Positions 29,308 to 38,966 of a stretch of DNA of 64,000 nucleotides are shown here, piece after piece. The position numbers and the translations under genes were made by a program. The stretch's first letter is position 1. Every line of letters begins with the position of its first letter. The notes under the pieces were generated by a model. That model saw only the letters and a list, made by a program, of their open reading frames with translations, was not told the DNA's origin and ran no database searches. The DNA is from Polaribacter atrinae (GTDB lineage Bacteria; Bacteroidota; Bacteroidia; Flavobacteriales; Flavobacteriaceae): assembly GCF_038023995.1 (NCBI RefSeq), contig NZ_CP150660.1:1486501-1550500 (forward strand). Direction: 5' to 3'.

Positions 29308-30045
29308 ATGATCTTTTTTAAAAAGAAAGGAATCCCTTTAATCGATTTTTTCCCAAAAGGTTTTATAGATATTCATTCTCATTTACTACCAGGAATAGAT
29401 GATGGTGCAAAAAATTTAGACACTTCTATTGCATTAATCACTAAGATGCGTTCTTATGGTATTAAAAATATCATTACAACGCCTCACGTGCTGGGAGATC
29501 TTTATCAGAACTCTTCGGATACAATAAAAAACAAACTTAAGGAAGTACAAGAAGAGTTACAAAGAAGAAATATTACAGATGTTTCTATACACGCCGCTGC
29601 AGAATACATGATGGATGAGCAGTTTTCTGAATTATTAGAAAAGAATGACATTCTTACATTAAAAGACAATTATGTTTTAGTAGAGATGTCTTATTTCAGT
29701 GCTCCCATTAATCTTTATGAAATTCTATTTGAAATACAAGTTAAAGGATACAAGCCCGTTTTAGCACACCCAGAGCGCTATAATTTTTTTCATAATGACT
29801 TTAACCATTATTATAAATTAAAAAAAGCAGGTTGTTTATTTCAGTTAAATTTATTATCCCTTACCGAGCAATATGGAAAAGGAGTACAAAAAATGTCTGA
29901 AAAGATTTTAAAAGAAAATTTATATGATTTTGCTGGAACCGATGCGCATCATAAAAACCATTTAGAACTTTTAAAAAAGATTGGAACTAAAAAGAATTTA
30001 GAAAAAATTAAGCATCTCTTAAGTAACAATAAAAAATTTAAATAA
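29308..30045 (+). CDS. PHP-domain protein-tyrosine phosphatase, CpsB/YwqE type
   Basis: Manganese-dependent phosphatase of the PHP superfamily that reverses the autophosphorylation of Wzc-type tyrosine kinases and so controls capsule synthesis. The 245-residue protein has the metal motifs DIHSHLLPGIDDGAKN near 22-37, TPHV near 60, AHPERYNF near 152-159 and GTDAHHKN near 216-223. It faces wzc across a shared terminator: the phosphatase is encoded convergent to the kinase whose tail it should act on. A TAAATTTG box at 29284-29291, 16 bases before the start, is a possible -7 element. Confidence 0.9.
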   Translation: MIFFKKKGIPLIDFFPKGFIDIHSHLLPGIDDGAKNLDTSIALITKMRSYGIKNIITTPHVLGDLYQNSSDTIKNKLKEVQEELQRRNITDVSIHAAAEYMMDEQFSELLEKNDILTLKDNYVLVEMSYFSAPINLYEILFEIQVKGYKPVLAHPERYNFFHNDFNHYYKLKKAGCLFQLNLLSLTEQYGKGVQKMSEKILKENLYDFAGTDAHHKNHLELLKKIGTKKNLEKIKHLLSNNKKFK

Positions 30046-30074
30046 AAAAAAGCATCCAAATTGGATGCTTTTTT
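30044..30074. terminator. Bidirectional terminator between ywqE-like gene and wzc
   Basis: AGCATCC at 30051 pairs with GGATGCT at 30063-30069, flanked by an A-run on the left and T-run on the right, between the stops of two convergent genes 30 bases apart. Confidence 0.85.
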
Positions 30075-30075
30075 A

Positions 30076-32469
30076 TTAACTTAATATTCTTTTATACCAA
30101 GGTTTCTTAACTGTTTCCACATAAGAATTTCCATAGCCATAGCCATAGCCATAGCCATAGCCATAACCTCTTGTCATGTCTGTATCATTTAAAACAATAG
30201 CCATATTTGGTAATTTCTTCTCATTGTACAATGTTTGAGCTACATTTAACATGCGTTTGTCTAAATAATTAGCTCTAGAAACATACAAGAACATATCTGC
30301 ATACTTAGAAACTAAAAGTGTATCTGTAACTAAATTTACAGGAGCAGTATCTACAATAATAAAATCATAATCTTTCTTAACCTCTTCAAACAATTCTTTT
30401 ACCTTAGAACTCAATAAAAGCTCTGCAGGGTTTGGCGGAATCACACCCGATGCAATAATGTCTAATCCTTTAATTTCAGGTATTGAAAATTTAATATCTT
30501 TTAAGGATAAACTATCATTAGTAATAAAATTGGTAACCCCTTTTCGTTCTGGAATCCCTAAGTATTCGGTAACTTTAGGAGCCCTAAGATCCAATCCTAC
30601 TAATAATACTTTTTTATTCGATAGCGAAAGCGCTGCAGCAAGGTTAATAGATATAAATGATTTTCCTTCACCACTTGTAGTCGAAGTAATAAATATTGTT
30701 TGTCCTACATTGCTATCTCTATTAGGTAACATAAAATCTAAATTGGTTCTAATCAACCTAAAAGCCTCTGCCGTACTTGTTCTTGCATCATTTCCAATAA
30801 CAATTTTCTCATTAGTTTCAGAATGTGGTACATCTCCCATAAAAGGCACAGTAGTTAATTCTTCCACATCTTTACGAGTATGAACTTTAGTATCTAAAAG
30901 ATCTTTAACATAAATAATCATAAAAGGAATTAATACCCCTAAAAGTAAAGCTCCTAAAAATATGATTTTTCTTTTGGGAGAAACTGGTATTCCATCACTA
31001 TAGGCAACATCAATAATTTTTGCATTTGGCACCGTTACCGCTAATGAAATAGCAGTTTCTTCCTTTTTCTTTAACAGGTATGAATACAAACCAGAAATAA
31101 TTTCTTGCTCTCTACCAATGTTTATATACCCTCTTTCTAAAACAGGTATTGCAGATACTTTAGAGTTTATTTTGTTTGCTTCTCTGCTAATTTGATCGTA
31201 TTGTGTTTCTAGTGAAGTGATTAAATTTGAAATACTATTCCTTAAATTTATTTTTAAAGAATTAATTTCTTTTTGATATTGTATTATTTGTGGGTTTTTA
31301 TCCCCAGCATTTACACTTAACCGATTCTTATAAACTACCAACTCATTATACGCTTTTATAGATTCAGCAATAGAACCTTCAGAAAATCCTAAGTTTTGAG
31401 GTAATGTTTCATCTTTATTCGATTGCTTTTTTATATTATTTAAAACACCTTCAGCAATATTCAATTGTGTTTTTATATTAATTAATTTTTCATTATTCAA
31501 AGAAGCAGTTTCTAACGCTAACTCTCCCTCAGTGGAGAGACCAGTAATATTATTATCAATTTTATAATTCTTTACTCGATCTTGAATATCATTTAAATCT
31601 TTACCAATGGCATACAAACGCTCATCAATAAAGATTTTAGTTTTTTGAGAAACTTCACTTTTATCCTTAATCGCATCATAGTTGTATTGCTCAACTAGTT
31701 CATTTAAAAAATCTTCTGCTTTTTGTTTTATTGGCTGCTTAAGAGACAAGTTTAAAACACTAGAATTCTTATCTACTGCACTCACATTGACATCCATCTT
31801 ATAGGCATCAATTACTTTACTTCTTTTTAAAATGGTTACATAAATTTTATGCTCTTCTTTAAAATTAAAATTTTCTGTTTTTATAACTTTAAAACCATTG
31901 ATACCTGAATTTATAATTTCATTAAACTGATGATCGGAAACAAAGTTATCTTCTGCATCTTTTAATTCAAATTTATTTTCTGAAATAATATTAACAGTAA
32001 AAGAGGTGTCTTTTCTTTGTTCTATTAAAGATTCGTTATCGGTGTCATATATTACTCTAATAGGACTTTTGTGGTAAACCTCTGTTCTTTTCACTCTACC
32101 TTCTTGAAAATAAAGAGTAGTTAAATTTAATGTATCTACTACCGTTCCAATAATTTTACGCGATTTTAAAATCTGAATTTCGTTATCCGTATTGTTCGCA
32201 GAACCTCCACCAACAATTCCCATATCTTTAAAGGCTTCTAGTTCTTTTGAAATGCCTGACTTTTGATTGTCCTTTATCAATATAGAAGTGGATGCACTAT
32301 ACTGAGCTGTAGAATATCTTAAATACAAAAAAGCAATAATAAGTGAAATAACACTACCTAATACAAACCATTTCCAATGAAACAAATATTTCTCTAATTC
32401 TTCTCTAATATTCAAAGTATCAGAATTTTCATTACCATTAAAAACAGTATTTTCTTTATGTTCTTGCAT
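30076..32469 (-). CDS. wzc: Polysaccharide biosynthesis tyrosine autokinase (Wzc type)
   Basis: Inner-membrane co-polymerase and BY-kinase that controls chain length and export. The 797-residue protein has a Wzz-type N-terminal domain with membrane helices at about 34-51 and 500-522, a coiled-coil periplasmic part between them, and a cytoplasmic kinase with Walker A STTSGEGKS, A' LLVGLDLRAP and B DFIIVDTAP. The tail is a run of six Gly-Tyr pairs followed by another tyrosine in NSYVETV. That tail is encoded by a hexanucleotide repeat at 30131-30166. It follows wza by 4 bases and faces the CpsB-type phosphatase. Confidence 0.95.
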   Translation of the reverse strand: MQEHKENTVFNGNENSDTLNIREELEKYLFHWKWFVLGSVISLIIAFLYLRYSTAQYSASTSILIKDNQKSGISKELEAFKDMGIVGGGSANNTDNEIQILKSRKIIGTVVDTLNLTTLYFQEGRVKRTEVYHKSPIRVIYDTDNESLIEQRKDTSFTVNIISENKFELKDAEDNFVSDHQFNEIINSGINGFKVIKTENFNFKEEHKIYVTILKRSKVIDAYKMDVNVSAVDKNSSVLNLSLKQPIKQKAEDFLNELVEQYNYDAIKDKSEVSQKTKIFIDERLYAIGKDLNDIQDRVKNYKIDNNITGLSTEGELALETASLNNEKLINIKTQLNIAEGVLNNIKKQSNKDETLPQNLGFSEGSIAESIKAYNELVVYKNRLSVNAGDKNPQIIQYQKEINSLKINLRNSISNLITSLETQYDQISREANKINSKVSAIPVLERGYINIGREQEIISGLYSYLLKKKEETAISLAVTVPNAKIIDVAYSDGIPVSPKRKIIFLGALLLGVLIPFMIIYVKDLLDTKVHTRKDVEELTTVPFMGDVPHSETNEKIVIGNDARTSTAEAFRLIRTNLDFMLPNRDSNVGQTIFITSTTSGEGKSFISINLAAALSLSNKKVLLVGLDLRAPKVTEYLGIPERKGVTNFITNDSLSLKDIKFSIPEIKGLDIIASGVIPPNPAELLLSSKVKELFEEVKKDYDFIIVDTAPVNLVTDTLLVSKYADMFLYVSRANYLDKRMLNVAQTLYNEKKLPNMAIVLNDTDMTRGYGYGYGYGYGYGNSYVETVKKPWYKRILS
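30131..30166. repeat. CCATAG hexanucleotide tandem repeat in wzc
   Basis: Five exact copies of CCATAG (30131-30160) followed by one CCATAA copy. In the reverse frame each unit codes Gly-Tyr, so gain or loss of units would keep the frame and change the number of tail tyrosines. Confidence 0.95.
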
Positions 32470-32473
32470 TTTT

Positions 32474-33241
32474 TTATCTTGTTAAAATAGATACTAAAGT
32501 AATAATCAAACTTGTAACGGATATGAATAAAGTCGTGTTCGAATTTGAGGAAGCAGATTGGATTCTTGCTTTATTGTGTTCTACATACACCACGTCATTT
32601 TGTTGCAGATAAAATACGGGAGAAGTCAAAGTTTTATTAGACAATAAATTGACTCTATATTTTACTTTCTTATTATTTTCTTCTCTAACCACCAACACAT
32701 TGTCTCTTTTCCCAGAAATATTTAAATCTCCAGCCAAACCTATAGCATCTAAGATGCTTACTCTCTCATTAGGAATGGTAAAAGTCCCTGGGTTTTTCAC
32801 ATCACCATATACTGTTATTTTAAAATTGGCTATTCTAATATTTATAGTTGGGTCGGCAACATAGTCTGGAGATAATTTTTCTTTTAATAATTGTAGTGCA
32901 TCCTCCCGAGACAATCCTCCTAACTTTAATTTCCCTAACACAGGAAAATCTATTTCTCCCTTACTATCAATTAAATAAGATTGTTGTTGAGGCGTCCCTA
33001 CTACTGAATTTGTTGTTGTAGCATATGTTACAGCAGGTAAATTAAAAGGTTTCGTTGCTTCAATATCATCTGAAGACACTGTTATCTGCAACAAATCATC
33101 TGGCTTAAAAATAGTTTCAAACTGATTACTTACCTTAGATTGTTCAATTTCATCAAATTGAAAATATGCAATGTCTTTGTTTGAAACACAAGACGTTGTT
33201 ATCAATATTAAAAAAAGGATCGTTATTTTAACTCTAATCAT
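32474..33241 (-). CDS. wza: Polysaccharide export lipoprotein (Wza family)
   Basis: Outer-membrane export channel lipoprotein. The 255-residue protein has a signal peptide with lipobox ITTSC (Cys18), then the poly_export domain (FKPDDLLQITVSSDD ... GEIDFPVLGKLKLGGLSREDA) and one SLBB-type domain (VYGDVKNPGTFTIPNERVSI). It ends in a hydrophobic segment near 235-253, which could be the membrane helix, close to LFISVTSLIITLVSILT. It is shorter than E. coli Wza (379), as usual in Bacteroidetes. It is 4 bases upstream of wzc and forms the export machine with it. Confidence 0.92.
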   Translation of the reverse strand: MIRVKITILFLILITTSCVSNKDIAYFQFDEIEQSKVSNQFETIFKPDDLLQITVSSDDIEATKPFNLPAVTYATTTNSVVGTPQQQSYLIDSKGEIDFPVLGKLKLGGLSREDALQLLKEKLSPDYVADPTINIRIANFKITVYGDVKNPGTFTIPNERVSILDAIGLAGDLNISGKRDNVLVVREENNKKVKYRVNLLSNKTLTSPVFYLQQNDVVYVEHNKARIQSASSNSNTTLFISVTSLIITLVSILTR

Positions 33242-33268
33242 TTATGTGTGCTTTTTTTTGCGAAAATA

Positions 33269-35182
33269 CTATTTTATTTTAACTTCTTTAAGTTTAACAT
33301 CTAATATCTCAAATTCAGAGTTATTAGAAACATATTCAGGCACTAATGTCTTCATTAATGCTACAAGCTCACTATTGTTTAGTTTATCAAAATTAAGAGA
33401 TAAATCATCAATTTTAATTTTAACTATAGAATTATCAATCTTTTGCGTCTTCGCAATCATTATTTTATCATGGTAGGTTTTTGTGGTATTCTCTCCATCT
33501 GCTAATAACTCTTCATATAATTTTTCACCAGGTCTTAAGCCCGTTACTTTTATATCAATATCTTCTGGGTATCTTAATCCAGATAAGTAAATCATCCTTT
33601 TTGCAATTTCAAAAATCTTCACTGATTTCCCCATATCAAAAATATAGATCTCTCCTCCTTTCCCCATCGTACCTGCTTCTAAAACTAAGCTACACGCTTC
33701 TGGAATGGTCATAAAATACCTCGTAATTTTCTTATGAGTTACGGTTAAAGGACCTCCATTTTCGATTTGTCTTTTAAATAAAGGAATTACAGAACCATTA
33801 GATCCTAAAACATTTCCAAATCTAGTAATGGTAAACTTCGTTTTTTTAGAAGTTTTACTTACGCAACTAATATATAATTCGGCAATACGTTTAGAAGCTC
33901 CCATTACATTGGTTGGATTCACCGCTTTGTCCGTAGATACCATCACAAATCTTTCTATGCCATATTCATTAGACAAATCTGCTAAATTTTTAGTACCTAA
34001 CACATTTACTTTAATCGCCTCGTAAGGAGATTTTTCCATTAAAGGCACATGTTTATAAGCTGCCGCATGAAAAACTCTTTGAGGCTTGTATTTTTTAAAG
34101 ATACGCTCTACTTTAAATCGGTCTCTTACATCAGATACAATAGCCACAAAATTAGTAACACCTTTCTGAATTAACTCTTGCTGTAAATCATACAAAGGTG
34201 ATTCTGCCTGGTCTATTAAAATAATCATTTTACAATTATATAAGCTTAACTGCCTAGAGATCTCACTACCAATAGAACCTGCTGCACCAGAAACCAACAC
34301 TACTTTATTATTCACCTCTCTTTGTACGACTGGGTTGTCTATAATAATAGGAGCTCTATCCAATAAGTCTTCAATATTAATCTGTCTAATTTGATTTGCA
34401 TTTAAGTCTCCATCAATCCATTTAGATAAAGGAGGTACTATTTTTACATCAATATCTAAATTTATAAACTTATCTGTAATGGCTAATAATCGATTTGGTT
34501 TGATATTCTGAATCGAAATAATAACCTGATCAACGGAATGTTTTTCTATAAATTTTTTATTTATTACATTAGAATTAAAGATCAATACTCGATCAATTTT
34601 CTTACCTATTTTATTTTTATTGTCGTCTATAAAACCTACAACATCATAATTGTATTTTTTATCCCTATTTAAAGCATTTAAGGCAATAATACCTGAGTCT
34701 CCTGCTCCATAGATTAAAACATTATGAATAGTTTCTATCTCTGTTGATAGAACTTCATAAAAGGCTTTAAAAATGAACCTACTTAAAATAAGTACTAACG
34801 TGGTTACAAGATAATGGATAATAATGATTGACTTAGGAATGTAAAAAGAATCGATGACTTTAAAAAAAACATTAAAGGTTACTGCTAACAGCAATAACAA
34901 ACACACCAATGAACTTGCAATAAAAACATTAAAAGCATCTCGAACCCCCGTATGTCTTATAATCCCTTTGTAAGAACCTACAGTTAAAAAACTGATAAGA
35001 GAAAAACCTAAAACAAAAGGTATTTGATTTAATAAATTAGAAAAGTTAAAATTAAAACTTACATTAAACCGGATAAAATAAGCAATAAAAAAAGAGATAA
35101 ATACCAATGATATATCTATCAATAAAACGAGCCATTTAGACGCATATTTATTTAATGTTCTTAGAAAAAAGTTTCTTATCAT
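33269..35182 (-). CDS. UDP-N-acetylglucosamine 4,6-dehydratase, membrane type (WbpM/PglF-like)
   Basis: A 637-residue membrane-bound sugar-nucleotide dehydratase. Four membrane helices fall in residues 16-125, then a CoA-binding-like Rossmann domain (LIYGAGDSG), then the catalytic SDR domain with SGAAGSIGSEI and the active-site region STDKAVNPTNVMGASKR. There the usual YxxxK tyrosine is replaced by methionine (MGASK), as in WbpM, FlaA1 and PglF. It converts UDP-GlcNAc to UDP-4-keto-6-deoxy-GlcNAc, the shared precursor of QuiNAc, FucNAc and bacillosamine. Neighbours are a DegT aminotransferase and a WbpL/WbpV-like pair, which fits this chemistry. Confidence 0.93.
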   Translation of the reverse strand: MIRNFFLRTLNKYASKWLVLLIDISLVFISFFIAYFIRFNVSFNFNFSNLLNQIPFVLGFSLISFLTVGSYKGIIRHTGVRDAFNVFIASSLVCLLLLLAVTFNVFFKVIDSFYIPKSIIIIHYLVTTLVLILSRFIFKAFYEVLSTEIETIHNVLIYGAGDSGIIALNALNRDKKYNYDVVGFIDDNKNKIGKKIDRVLIFNSNVINKKFIEKHSVDQVIISIQNIKPNRLLAITDKFINLDIDVKIVPPLSKWIDGDLNANQIRQINIEDLLDRAPIIIDNPVVQREVNNKVVLVSGAAGSIGSEISRQLSLYNCKMIILIDQAESPLYDLQQELIQKGVTNFVAIVSDVRDRFKVERIFKKYKPQRVFHAAAYKHVPLMEKSPYEAIKVNVLGTKNLADLSNEYGIERFVMVSTDKAVNPTNVMGASKRIAELYISCVSKTSKKTKFTITRFGNVLGSNGSVIPLFKRQIENGGPLTVTHKKITRYFMTIPEACSLVLEAGTMGKGGEIYIFDMGKSVKIFEIAKRMIYLSGLRYPEDIDIKVTGLRPGEKLYEELLADGENTTKTYHDKIMIAKTQKIDNSIVKIKIDDLSLNFDKLNNSELVALMKTLVPEYVSNNSEFEILDVKLKEVKIK

Positions 35183-35213
35183 TTTTTAGTTTTCAAGTTT
35201 TTTTTTTACAAAT

Positions 35214-36320
35214 CTACAAAAATTTCTTAATGGATTCTGAAATTCTCTTTAAATCATTCTTTATTAGATTAGACCCAGATGGTAAACATAGCCCATTTAG
35301 AAACAAAGACTCTGCTATTTTGTCTCCATAATACGGAAAATCATTAAAAACAGGTTGTAAATGCATAGGCTTCCATAAGAAACGAACTTCAATCCTATTT
35401 TTTTTAAAGAATTCCATCAATTCGTACTTGTCAGCATCAACAACTCTGTTATCAAAGTAAAAACAACTTAACCAATGGTTGGAGGTCACATTTAATGACG
35501 TTTCCTTTAAAAAACAAACTCCCGAAAACTCCTTAAAGTAATCTTTATAAAAATCATTAATAGCACGTCTCTTTTGTAAATATTCTTTTAATTTTTTAAG
35601 TTGAGAAAGTCCTATAAGTGCTCCAGCAGCGTTCATTCTATAATTATAACCTATTTCTTTATGCTCGTAATGACTTTCTTTTTCTTTGGCTTGTGTTGCA
35701 TAGAAAAAGGCTTTTTCCTTTTCAGCCTTTGTATTACAGATCAATGCACCTCCTCCTAATGTAGTTACAATCTTATTGTTATTAAAAGAAAGTATTGCAA
35801 AGTCTCCAAATGAACCACATTTTTTTCCTTTGTATTCTGCTCCCAAAGCTTCAGCAGCGTCTTCAATCAACATGATATTGTATTTACGTGCAATACAAAC
35901 TATTTCATCAATTTTGGCAGGCATTCCATACAAATGCACCAAAATTATTGCTTTTGGCTTTTTTCCTTTTAAAATTCTATCTTGTATGGCGAGTTCCAAT
36001 TGAATGGGACACATGTTCCATGTATCTTTTTCACTATCAATAAAAACAGGACTTCCTTTTTGGTAAATAATTGGGTTGATCGTTGCTACATAAGTGAGTG
36101 ATTGACAAAGTACTTCGTCTCCCTCTTCTACCCCACATAAAATTAATGCCAAGTGAATGGCAGAAGTTCCAGAATTTAATGCTAAAATACTTTTCTGATG
36201 CCCATAGTATTCTTCTAAAGACTTTTCAAATTTCTCTACCATACCAGTATCTATTGAAGAGAAAGAAGTATTCAAATCAATATTTATACGAGACTCCGAT
36301 AAAGGAATTTTATCATGCAT
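35214..36320 (-). CDS. PLP-dependent sugar aminotransferase (DegT/DnrJ/EryC1/StrS)
   Basis: Type I PLP aminotransferase of 368 residues acting on keto sugar nucleotides. The motifs are LNSGTSAIHLAL, the Asp of IEDAAEALGAEYKGKKCGSFG, the PLP lysine in SFNNNKIVTTLGGGAL, and near the end FLWKPMHLQPVF, typical of PglE/EpsN-like members. The likely substrate is the 4-keto-6-deoxy sugar made by the preceding WbpM-like dehydratase, giving a 4-amino sugar, but no acetyltransferase of the PglD type is adjacent. It overlaps the initiating transferase gene by 8 bases. Confidence 0.9.
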   Translation of the reverse strand: MHDKIPLSESRINIDLNTSFSSIDTGMVEKFEKSLEEYYGHQKSILALNSGTSAIHLALILCGVEEGDEVLCQSLTYVATINPIIYQKGSPVFIDSEKDTWNMCPIQLELAIQDRILKGKKPKAIILVHLYGMPAKIDEIVCIARKYNIMLIEDAAEALGAEYKGKKCGSFGDFAILSFNNNKIVTTLGGGALICNTKAEKEKAFFYATQAKEKESHYEHKEIGYNYRMNAAGALIGLSQLKKLKEYLQKRRAINDFYKDYFKEFSGVCFLKETSLNVTSNHWLSCFYFDNRVVDADKYELMEFFKKNRIEVRFLWKPMHLQPVFNDFPYYGDKIAESLFLNGLCLPSGSNLIKNDLKRISESIKKFL

Positions 36321-37284
36321 TGTTAACTTTTACTTTTTTAACAAGCAATCTAAAAAGAACAATATAAAGTGTGATAAAAAGTAGAATCAAACTAAAAAAC
36401 ACCATTAATTGAATTGATAGCTCTAATTTATATGTTTTCAAGATAATGAAATTCACCATTAATTGAAGTAAACCATACCCAATAGAAACTTTTAAATGTG
36501 ATATTTTATACACATCAACTAGTTTTTGATACATATGATGTCTATGAGGATCTAAAATACTTTCATTGGTATATACAATTCTATATAACATTGTAAGGGC
36601 AGTATCTGCAGCATATATCAAAATCAATAGTAAAAACATTGGCGAATTTAACGTGTCCATGAACAGAAAACCGATAAAGAAAAACAACATTCCTAAAGCA
36701 ATACTACCTATATCTCCAGCAAAAAATAATGCTTTTTTTCTAAAGTTATAAAAACCAAAAACAACTAAAGACAACGCTGTAAAAACAATTAAATCTGTAT
36801 TTACAAAATGTTCATTTAAATTGATAAAATACATACCAGATAATACCACCAAACTATAAATACCTGTAATACCATTAATACCGTCCATAAAATTGAACAT
36901 ATTGATTACTGCAACACCTAAAATTAAACAAAGAATTGAATAATACAATGGAAAAATTGGAAATGCTGCTTGATATAGAATTAAAAAAATTGCTATGATT
37001 TGAAAAGGAAAACGAACCCTTGAACTTAAAGTGTATATATCATCTAAAAAACTAACAAATGAAATTAAAAACAGCCCTAAAACAAAAAATGGATATTGAA
37101 AATCATTCAAAAAGAAGAACAATAAAATTGCTATCGGAAAAATAATTCCTCCTCCTCTTATTGTTACTTTTGTGTGCGAACTCCTTTCATTGGGTTTGTC
37201 TACAATATTAAATTTATGCGCCAACTTTAAATACACAAAAGAGGCTGCAATTAATATACATAAAACGATTAAATTCTTCTCCAT
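36313..37284 (-). CDS. Initiating sugar-1-phosphate transferase (WecA/WbpL/MraY family)
   Basis: Polytopic enzyme of 323 residues with about 10 or 11 helices that transfers an N-acetyl-amino sugar phosphate from its UDP carrier to undecaprenyl phosphate, the first step of capsule repeat-unit assembly. Visible motifs are FLDDIYTLSSRVRFPFQ (Mg-binding Asp pair), NMFNFMDGINGITG near 128-141 and HRHHMYQKL near 240. It adjoins the WbpV-like epimerase by 4 bases. By analogy to WbpL of P. aeruginosa it may start the chain with QuiNAc or FucNAc. Confidence 0.92.
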   Translation of the reverse strand: MEKNLIVLCILIAASFVYLKLAHKFNIVDKPNERSSHTKVTIRGGGIIFPIAILLFFFLNDFQYPFFVLGLFLISFVSFLDDIYTLSSRVRFPFQIIAIFLILYQAAFPIFPLYYSILCLILGVAVINMFNFMDGINGITGIYSLVVLSGMYFINLNEHFVNTDLIVFTALSLVVFGFYNFRKKALFFAGDIGSIALGMLFFFIGFLFMDTLNSPMFLLLILIYAADTALTMLYRIVYTNESILDPHRHHMYQKLVDVYKISHLKVSIGYGLLQLMVNFIILKTYKLELSIQLMVFFSLILLFITLYIVLFRLLVKKVKVNNA

Positions 37285-37288
37285 AAAC

Positions 37289-38212
37289 TTAAAATGATGC
37301 GATTGTTTTTTTGATTCCTTCTTTTACTGATAAAGGTAATTCTTTTTGAAGTGCTTTTTTTATCTTTGAATTAGAAACTTCATAGTTTTCGGTCAGTTTT
37401 TGTAATCTTTCAGAATTTACAGGTAATGGCAATACATCTCCTATTTTAGCTAGAATATTGACAAAAAACTTTGGAATATTTAAAACTTTTGCAGGTTTTC
37501 CTATTCCATTACCAATTGTTTTAACCAATTCTGTTGTAGATAAAGAAGCATCATCGGCAACATTATAAATACCAGATGGTACTGCTGTATTATCTATCAA
37601 TTCATTAATAACAAAGCATAAATTCTCTACAGAAACAAAAGATCTTTGATTTTCATATTTCCCAAAAGGATACGGAATTCCTTTAGAAACAAAACTATAT
37701 AATAAATTTAAATTCCCTTTATTATTAGGTCCATGAATCATACAAGGTCTTAAAATATAAACCCTTTTGTTTTCTGGAATTTGTTTAGATAAGATATAAT
37801 TTTCTGCAGCTAACTTAGATTTCCCATATACAGTTACAGGATTGGCAGTAACTTCTTCTGTTAAAACACCAACTACCTCATCTGCCGCAGCTTTTACAGA
37901 ACTCATGTATATAAACACTTCACAATCGCTTTGTAAAAACTGATCGAAAAGTTTTTTTGTCAGATCAGTATTTACCTCAAAGTACGCTGAATCTTCCGAA
38001 GTCTTTTTTAAATCGTGTGCTTTACCAGCTAGATGGATACAACTTTTAGCTTTATTTAGTTCTTCTAAGTTTAACGTTTTATAACTAAGCTCAGTCTTTG
38101 ATGGTTTTCTAGAAATGCCTTTTATTTCTTTATCTTGGTTATTAAGATACTTTACTAAGTTAAGACCTACAAAACCTTTGTTTCCTGTAATGATATGTAA
38201 ATTACTATGCAT
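37289..38212 (-). CDS. NAD-dependent epimerase/reductase (WbpV-like SDR)
   Basis: Extended SDR protein of 307 residues with the cofactor loop TGNKGFVGLNLVKYL near the N-terminus, a Ser/Tyr/Lys catalytic set in MSSVKAA and VYGKSKLAAE, and YNVADD near the C-terminus. It would reduce or epimerise the 4-keto-6-deoxy-HexNAc nucleotide to QuiNAc or FucNAc, judged by its position beside a WbpL-like transferase and a WbpM-like dehydratase. The ATG at 38212 is preferred over the TTG at 38215. It starts within four bases of the stop of the previous gene. Confidence 0.85.
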   Translation of the reverse strand: MHSNLHIITGNKGFVGLNLVKYLNNQDKEIKGISRKPSKTELSYKTLNLEELNKAKSCIHLAGKAHDLKKTSEDSAYFEVNTDLTKKLFDQFLQSDCEVFIYMSSVKAAADEVVGVLTEEVTANPVTVYGKSKLAAENYILSKQIPENKRVYILRPCMIHGPNNKGNLNLLYSFVSKGIPYPFGKYENQRSFVSVENLCFVINELIDNTAVPSGIYNVADDASLSTTELVKTIGNGIGKPAKVLNIPKFFVNILAKIGDVLPLPVNSERLQKLTENYEVSNSKIKKALQKELPLSVKEGIKKTIASF

Positions 38213-38215
38213 CAA

Positions 38216-38962
38216 TTACTTTTTCTTTAAAAATCCTATTATTTTCCAAAAACCTCTTAATTGTACTTTTAAATAACTAAATTTTATATTATTTCTAGAC
38301 AATGCCTTCTTAATTTCTTTAGAAATTAATTGATAACTACTAAAGCCAGAGCTACTAACTCCACCAATTAACATAGAAGTAGTTGTAATATCAGAAAATT
38401 TCCAAGAAATATTATGCTGCAAGAAAAAACGAGTTATTAATTCATAATCTGCACCAATTTTAAAATCTAAATGATAATCTCCAAATTTATCAAATAATTC
38501 TCTTTTGAAAAAAATTGCAGGATGTGCAGGCATAAAACCTATTTTCAATTTTTCTGGATTCCAGTTTTTTGCAGAATATTTACGGACCGTTTTTCCTTCT
38601 TCATTAAACTGAATAATATTTCCTACAGAAGCATCAACATTATTTTGTAAATGAAAATTAGCTATATTTTCTAGAACATGGTCATCTGTAAAAATATCAT
38701 CAGAATTTAAAATACCTACCAAATCTCCAGTAGCCATTTTAATTCCTTTGTTCATGGCATCATATAAACCTTTATCTGGTTCAGAAACAGATTTAGATAC
38801 TATTTTTTCATATTTTTCTACAATCTCTAGAGTAGTGTCTTTAGAACCTCCATCTACAACAATATATTCTATATTATTATACGTTTGGTTTTCTACAGAT
38901 TTAAAAGTCTTTTCAATTGTTTTAGCACTGTTGTAACAGACTGTAATTATGGAGATTTTCAT
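38216..38962 (-). CDS. Glycosyltransferase family 2
   Basis: GT-A fold transferase of 248 residues. It starts MKISIITVCYNSAKTIEKT, has VVDGGSKDTTLEIV and the DxD-type LNSDDIF near 84-90, and the acceptor-side GADYELITRF. It adds one sugar to the lipid-linked repeat unit on the cytoplasmic face; donor and acceptor cannot be told. It lies between the WcaF-like acetyltransferase (4-base gap) and the epimerase. No transmembrane helix is seen, so membrane association would be peripheral. Confidence 0.9.
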   Translation of the reverse strand: MKISIITVCYNSAKTIEKTFKSVENQTYNNIEYIVVDGGSKDTTLEIVEKYEKIVSKSVSEPDKGLYDAMNKGIKMATGDLVGILNSDDIFTDDHVLENIANFHLQNNVDASVGNIIQFNEEGKTVRKYSAKNWNPEKLKIGFMPAHPAIFFKRELFDKFGDYHLDFKIGADYELITRFFLQHNISWKFSDITTTSMLIGGVSSSGFSSYQLISKEIKKALSRNNIKFSYLKVQLRGFWKIIGFLKKK

Positions 38963-38966
38963 AAAT

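Noticed and set aside
30131..30166. CRISPR-like array
   Set aside because: Units are 6 bases without spacers and code a Gly-Tyr run inside wzc.
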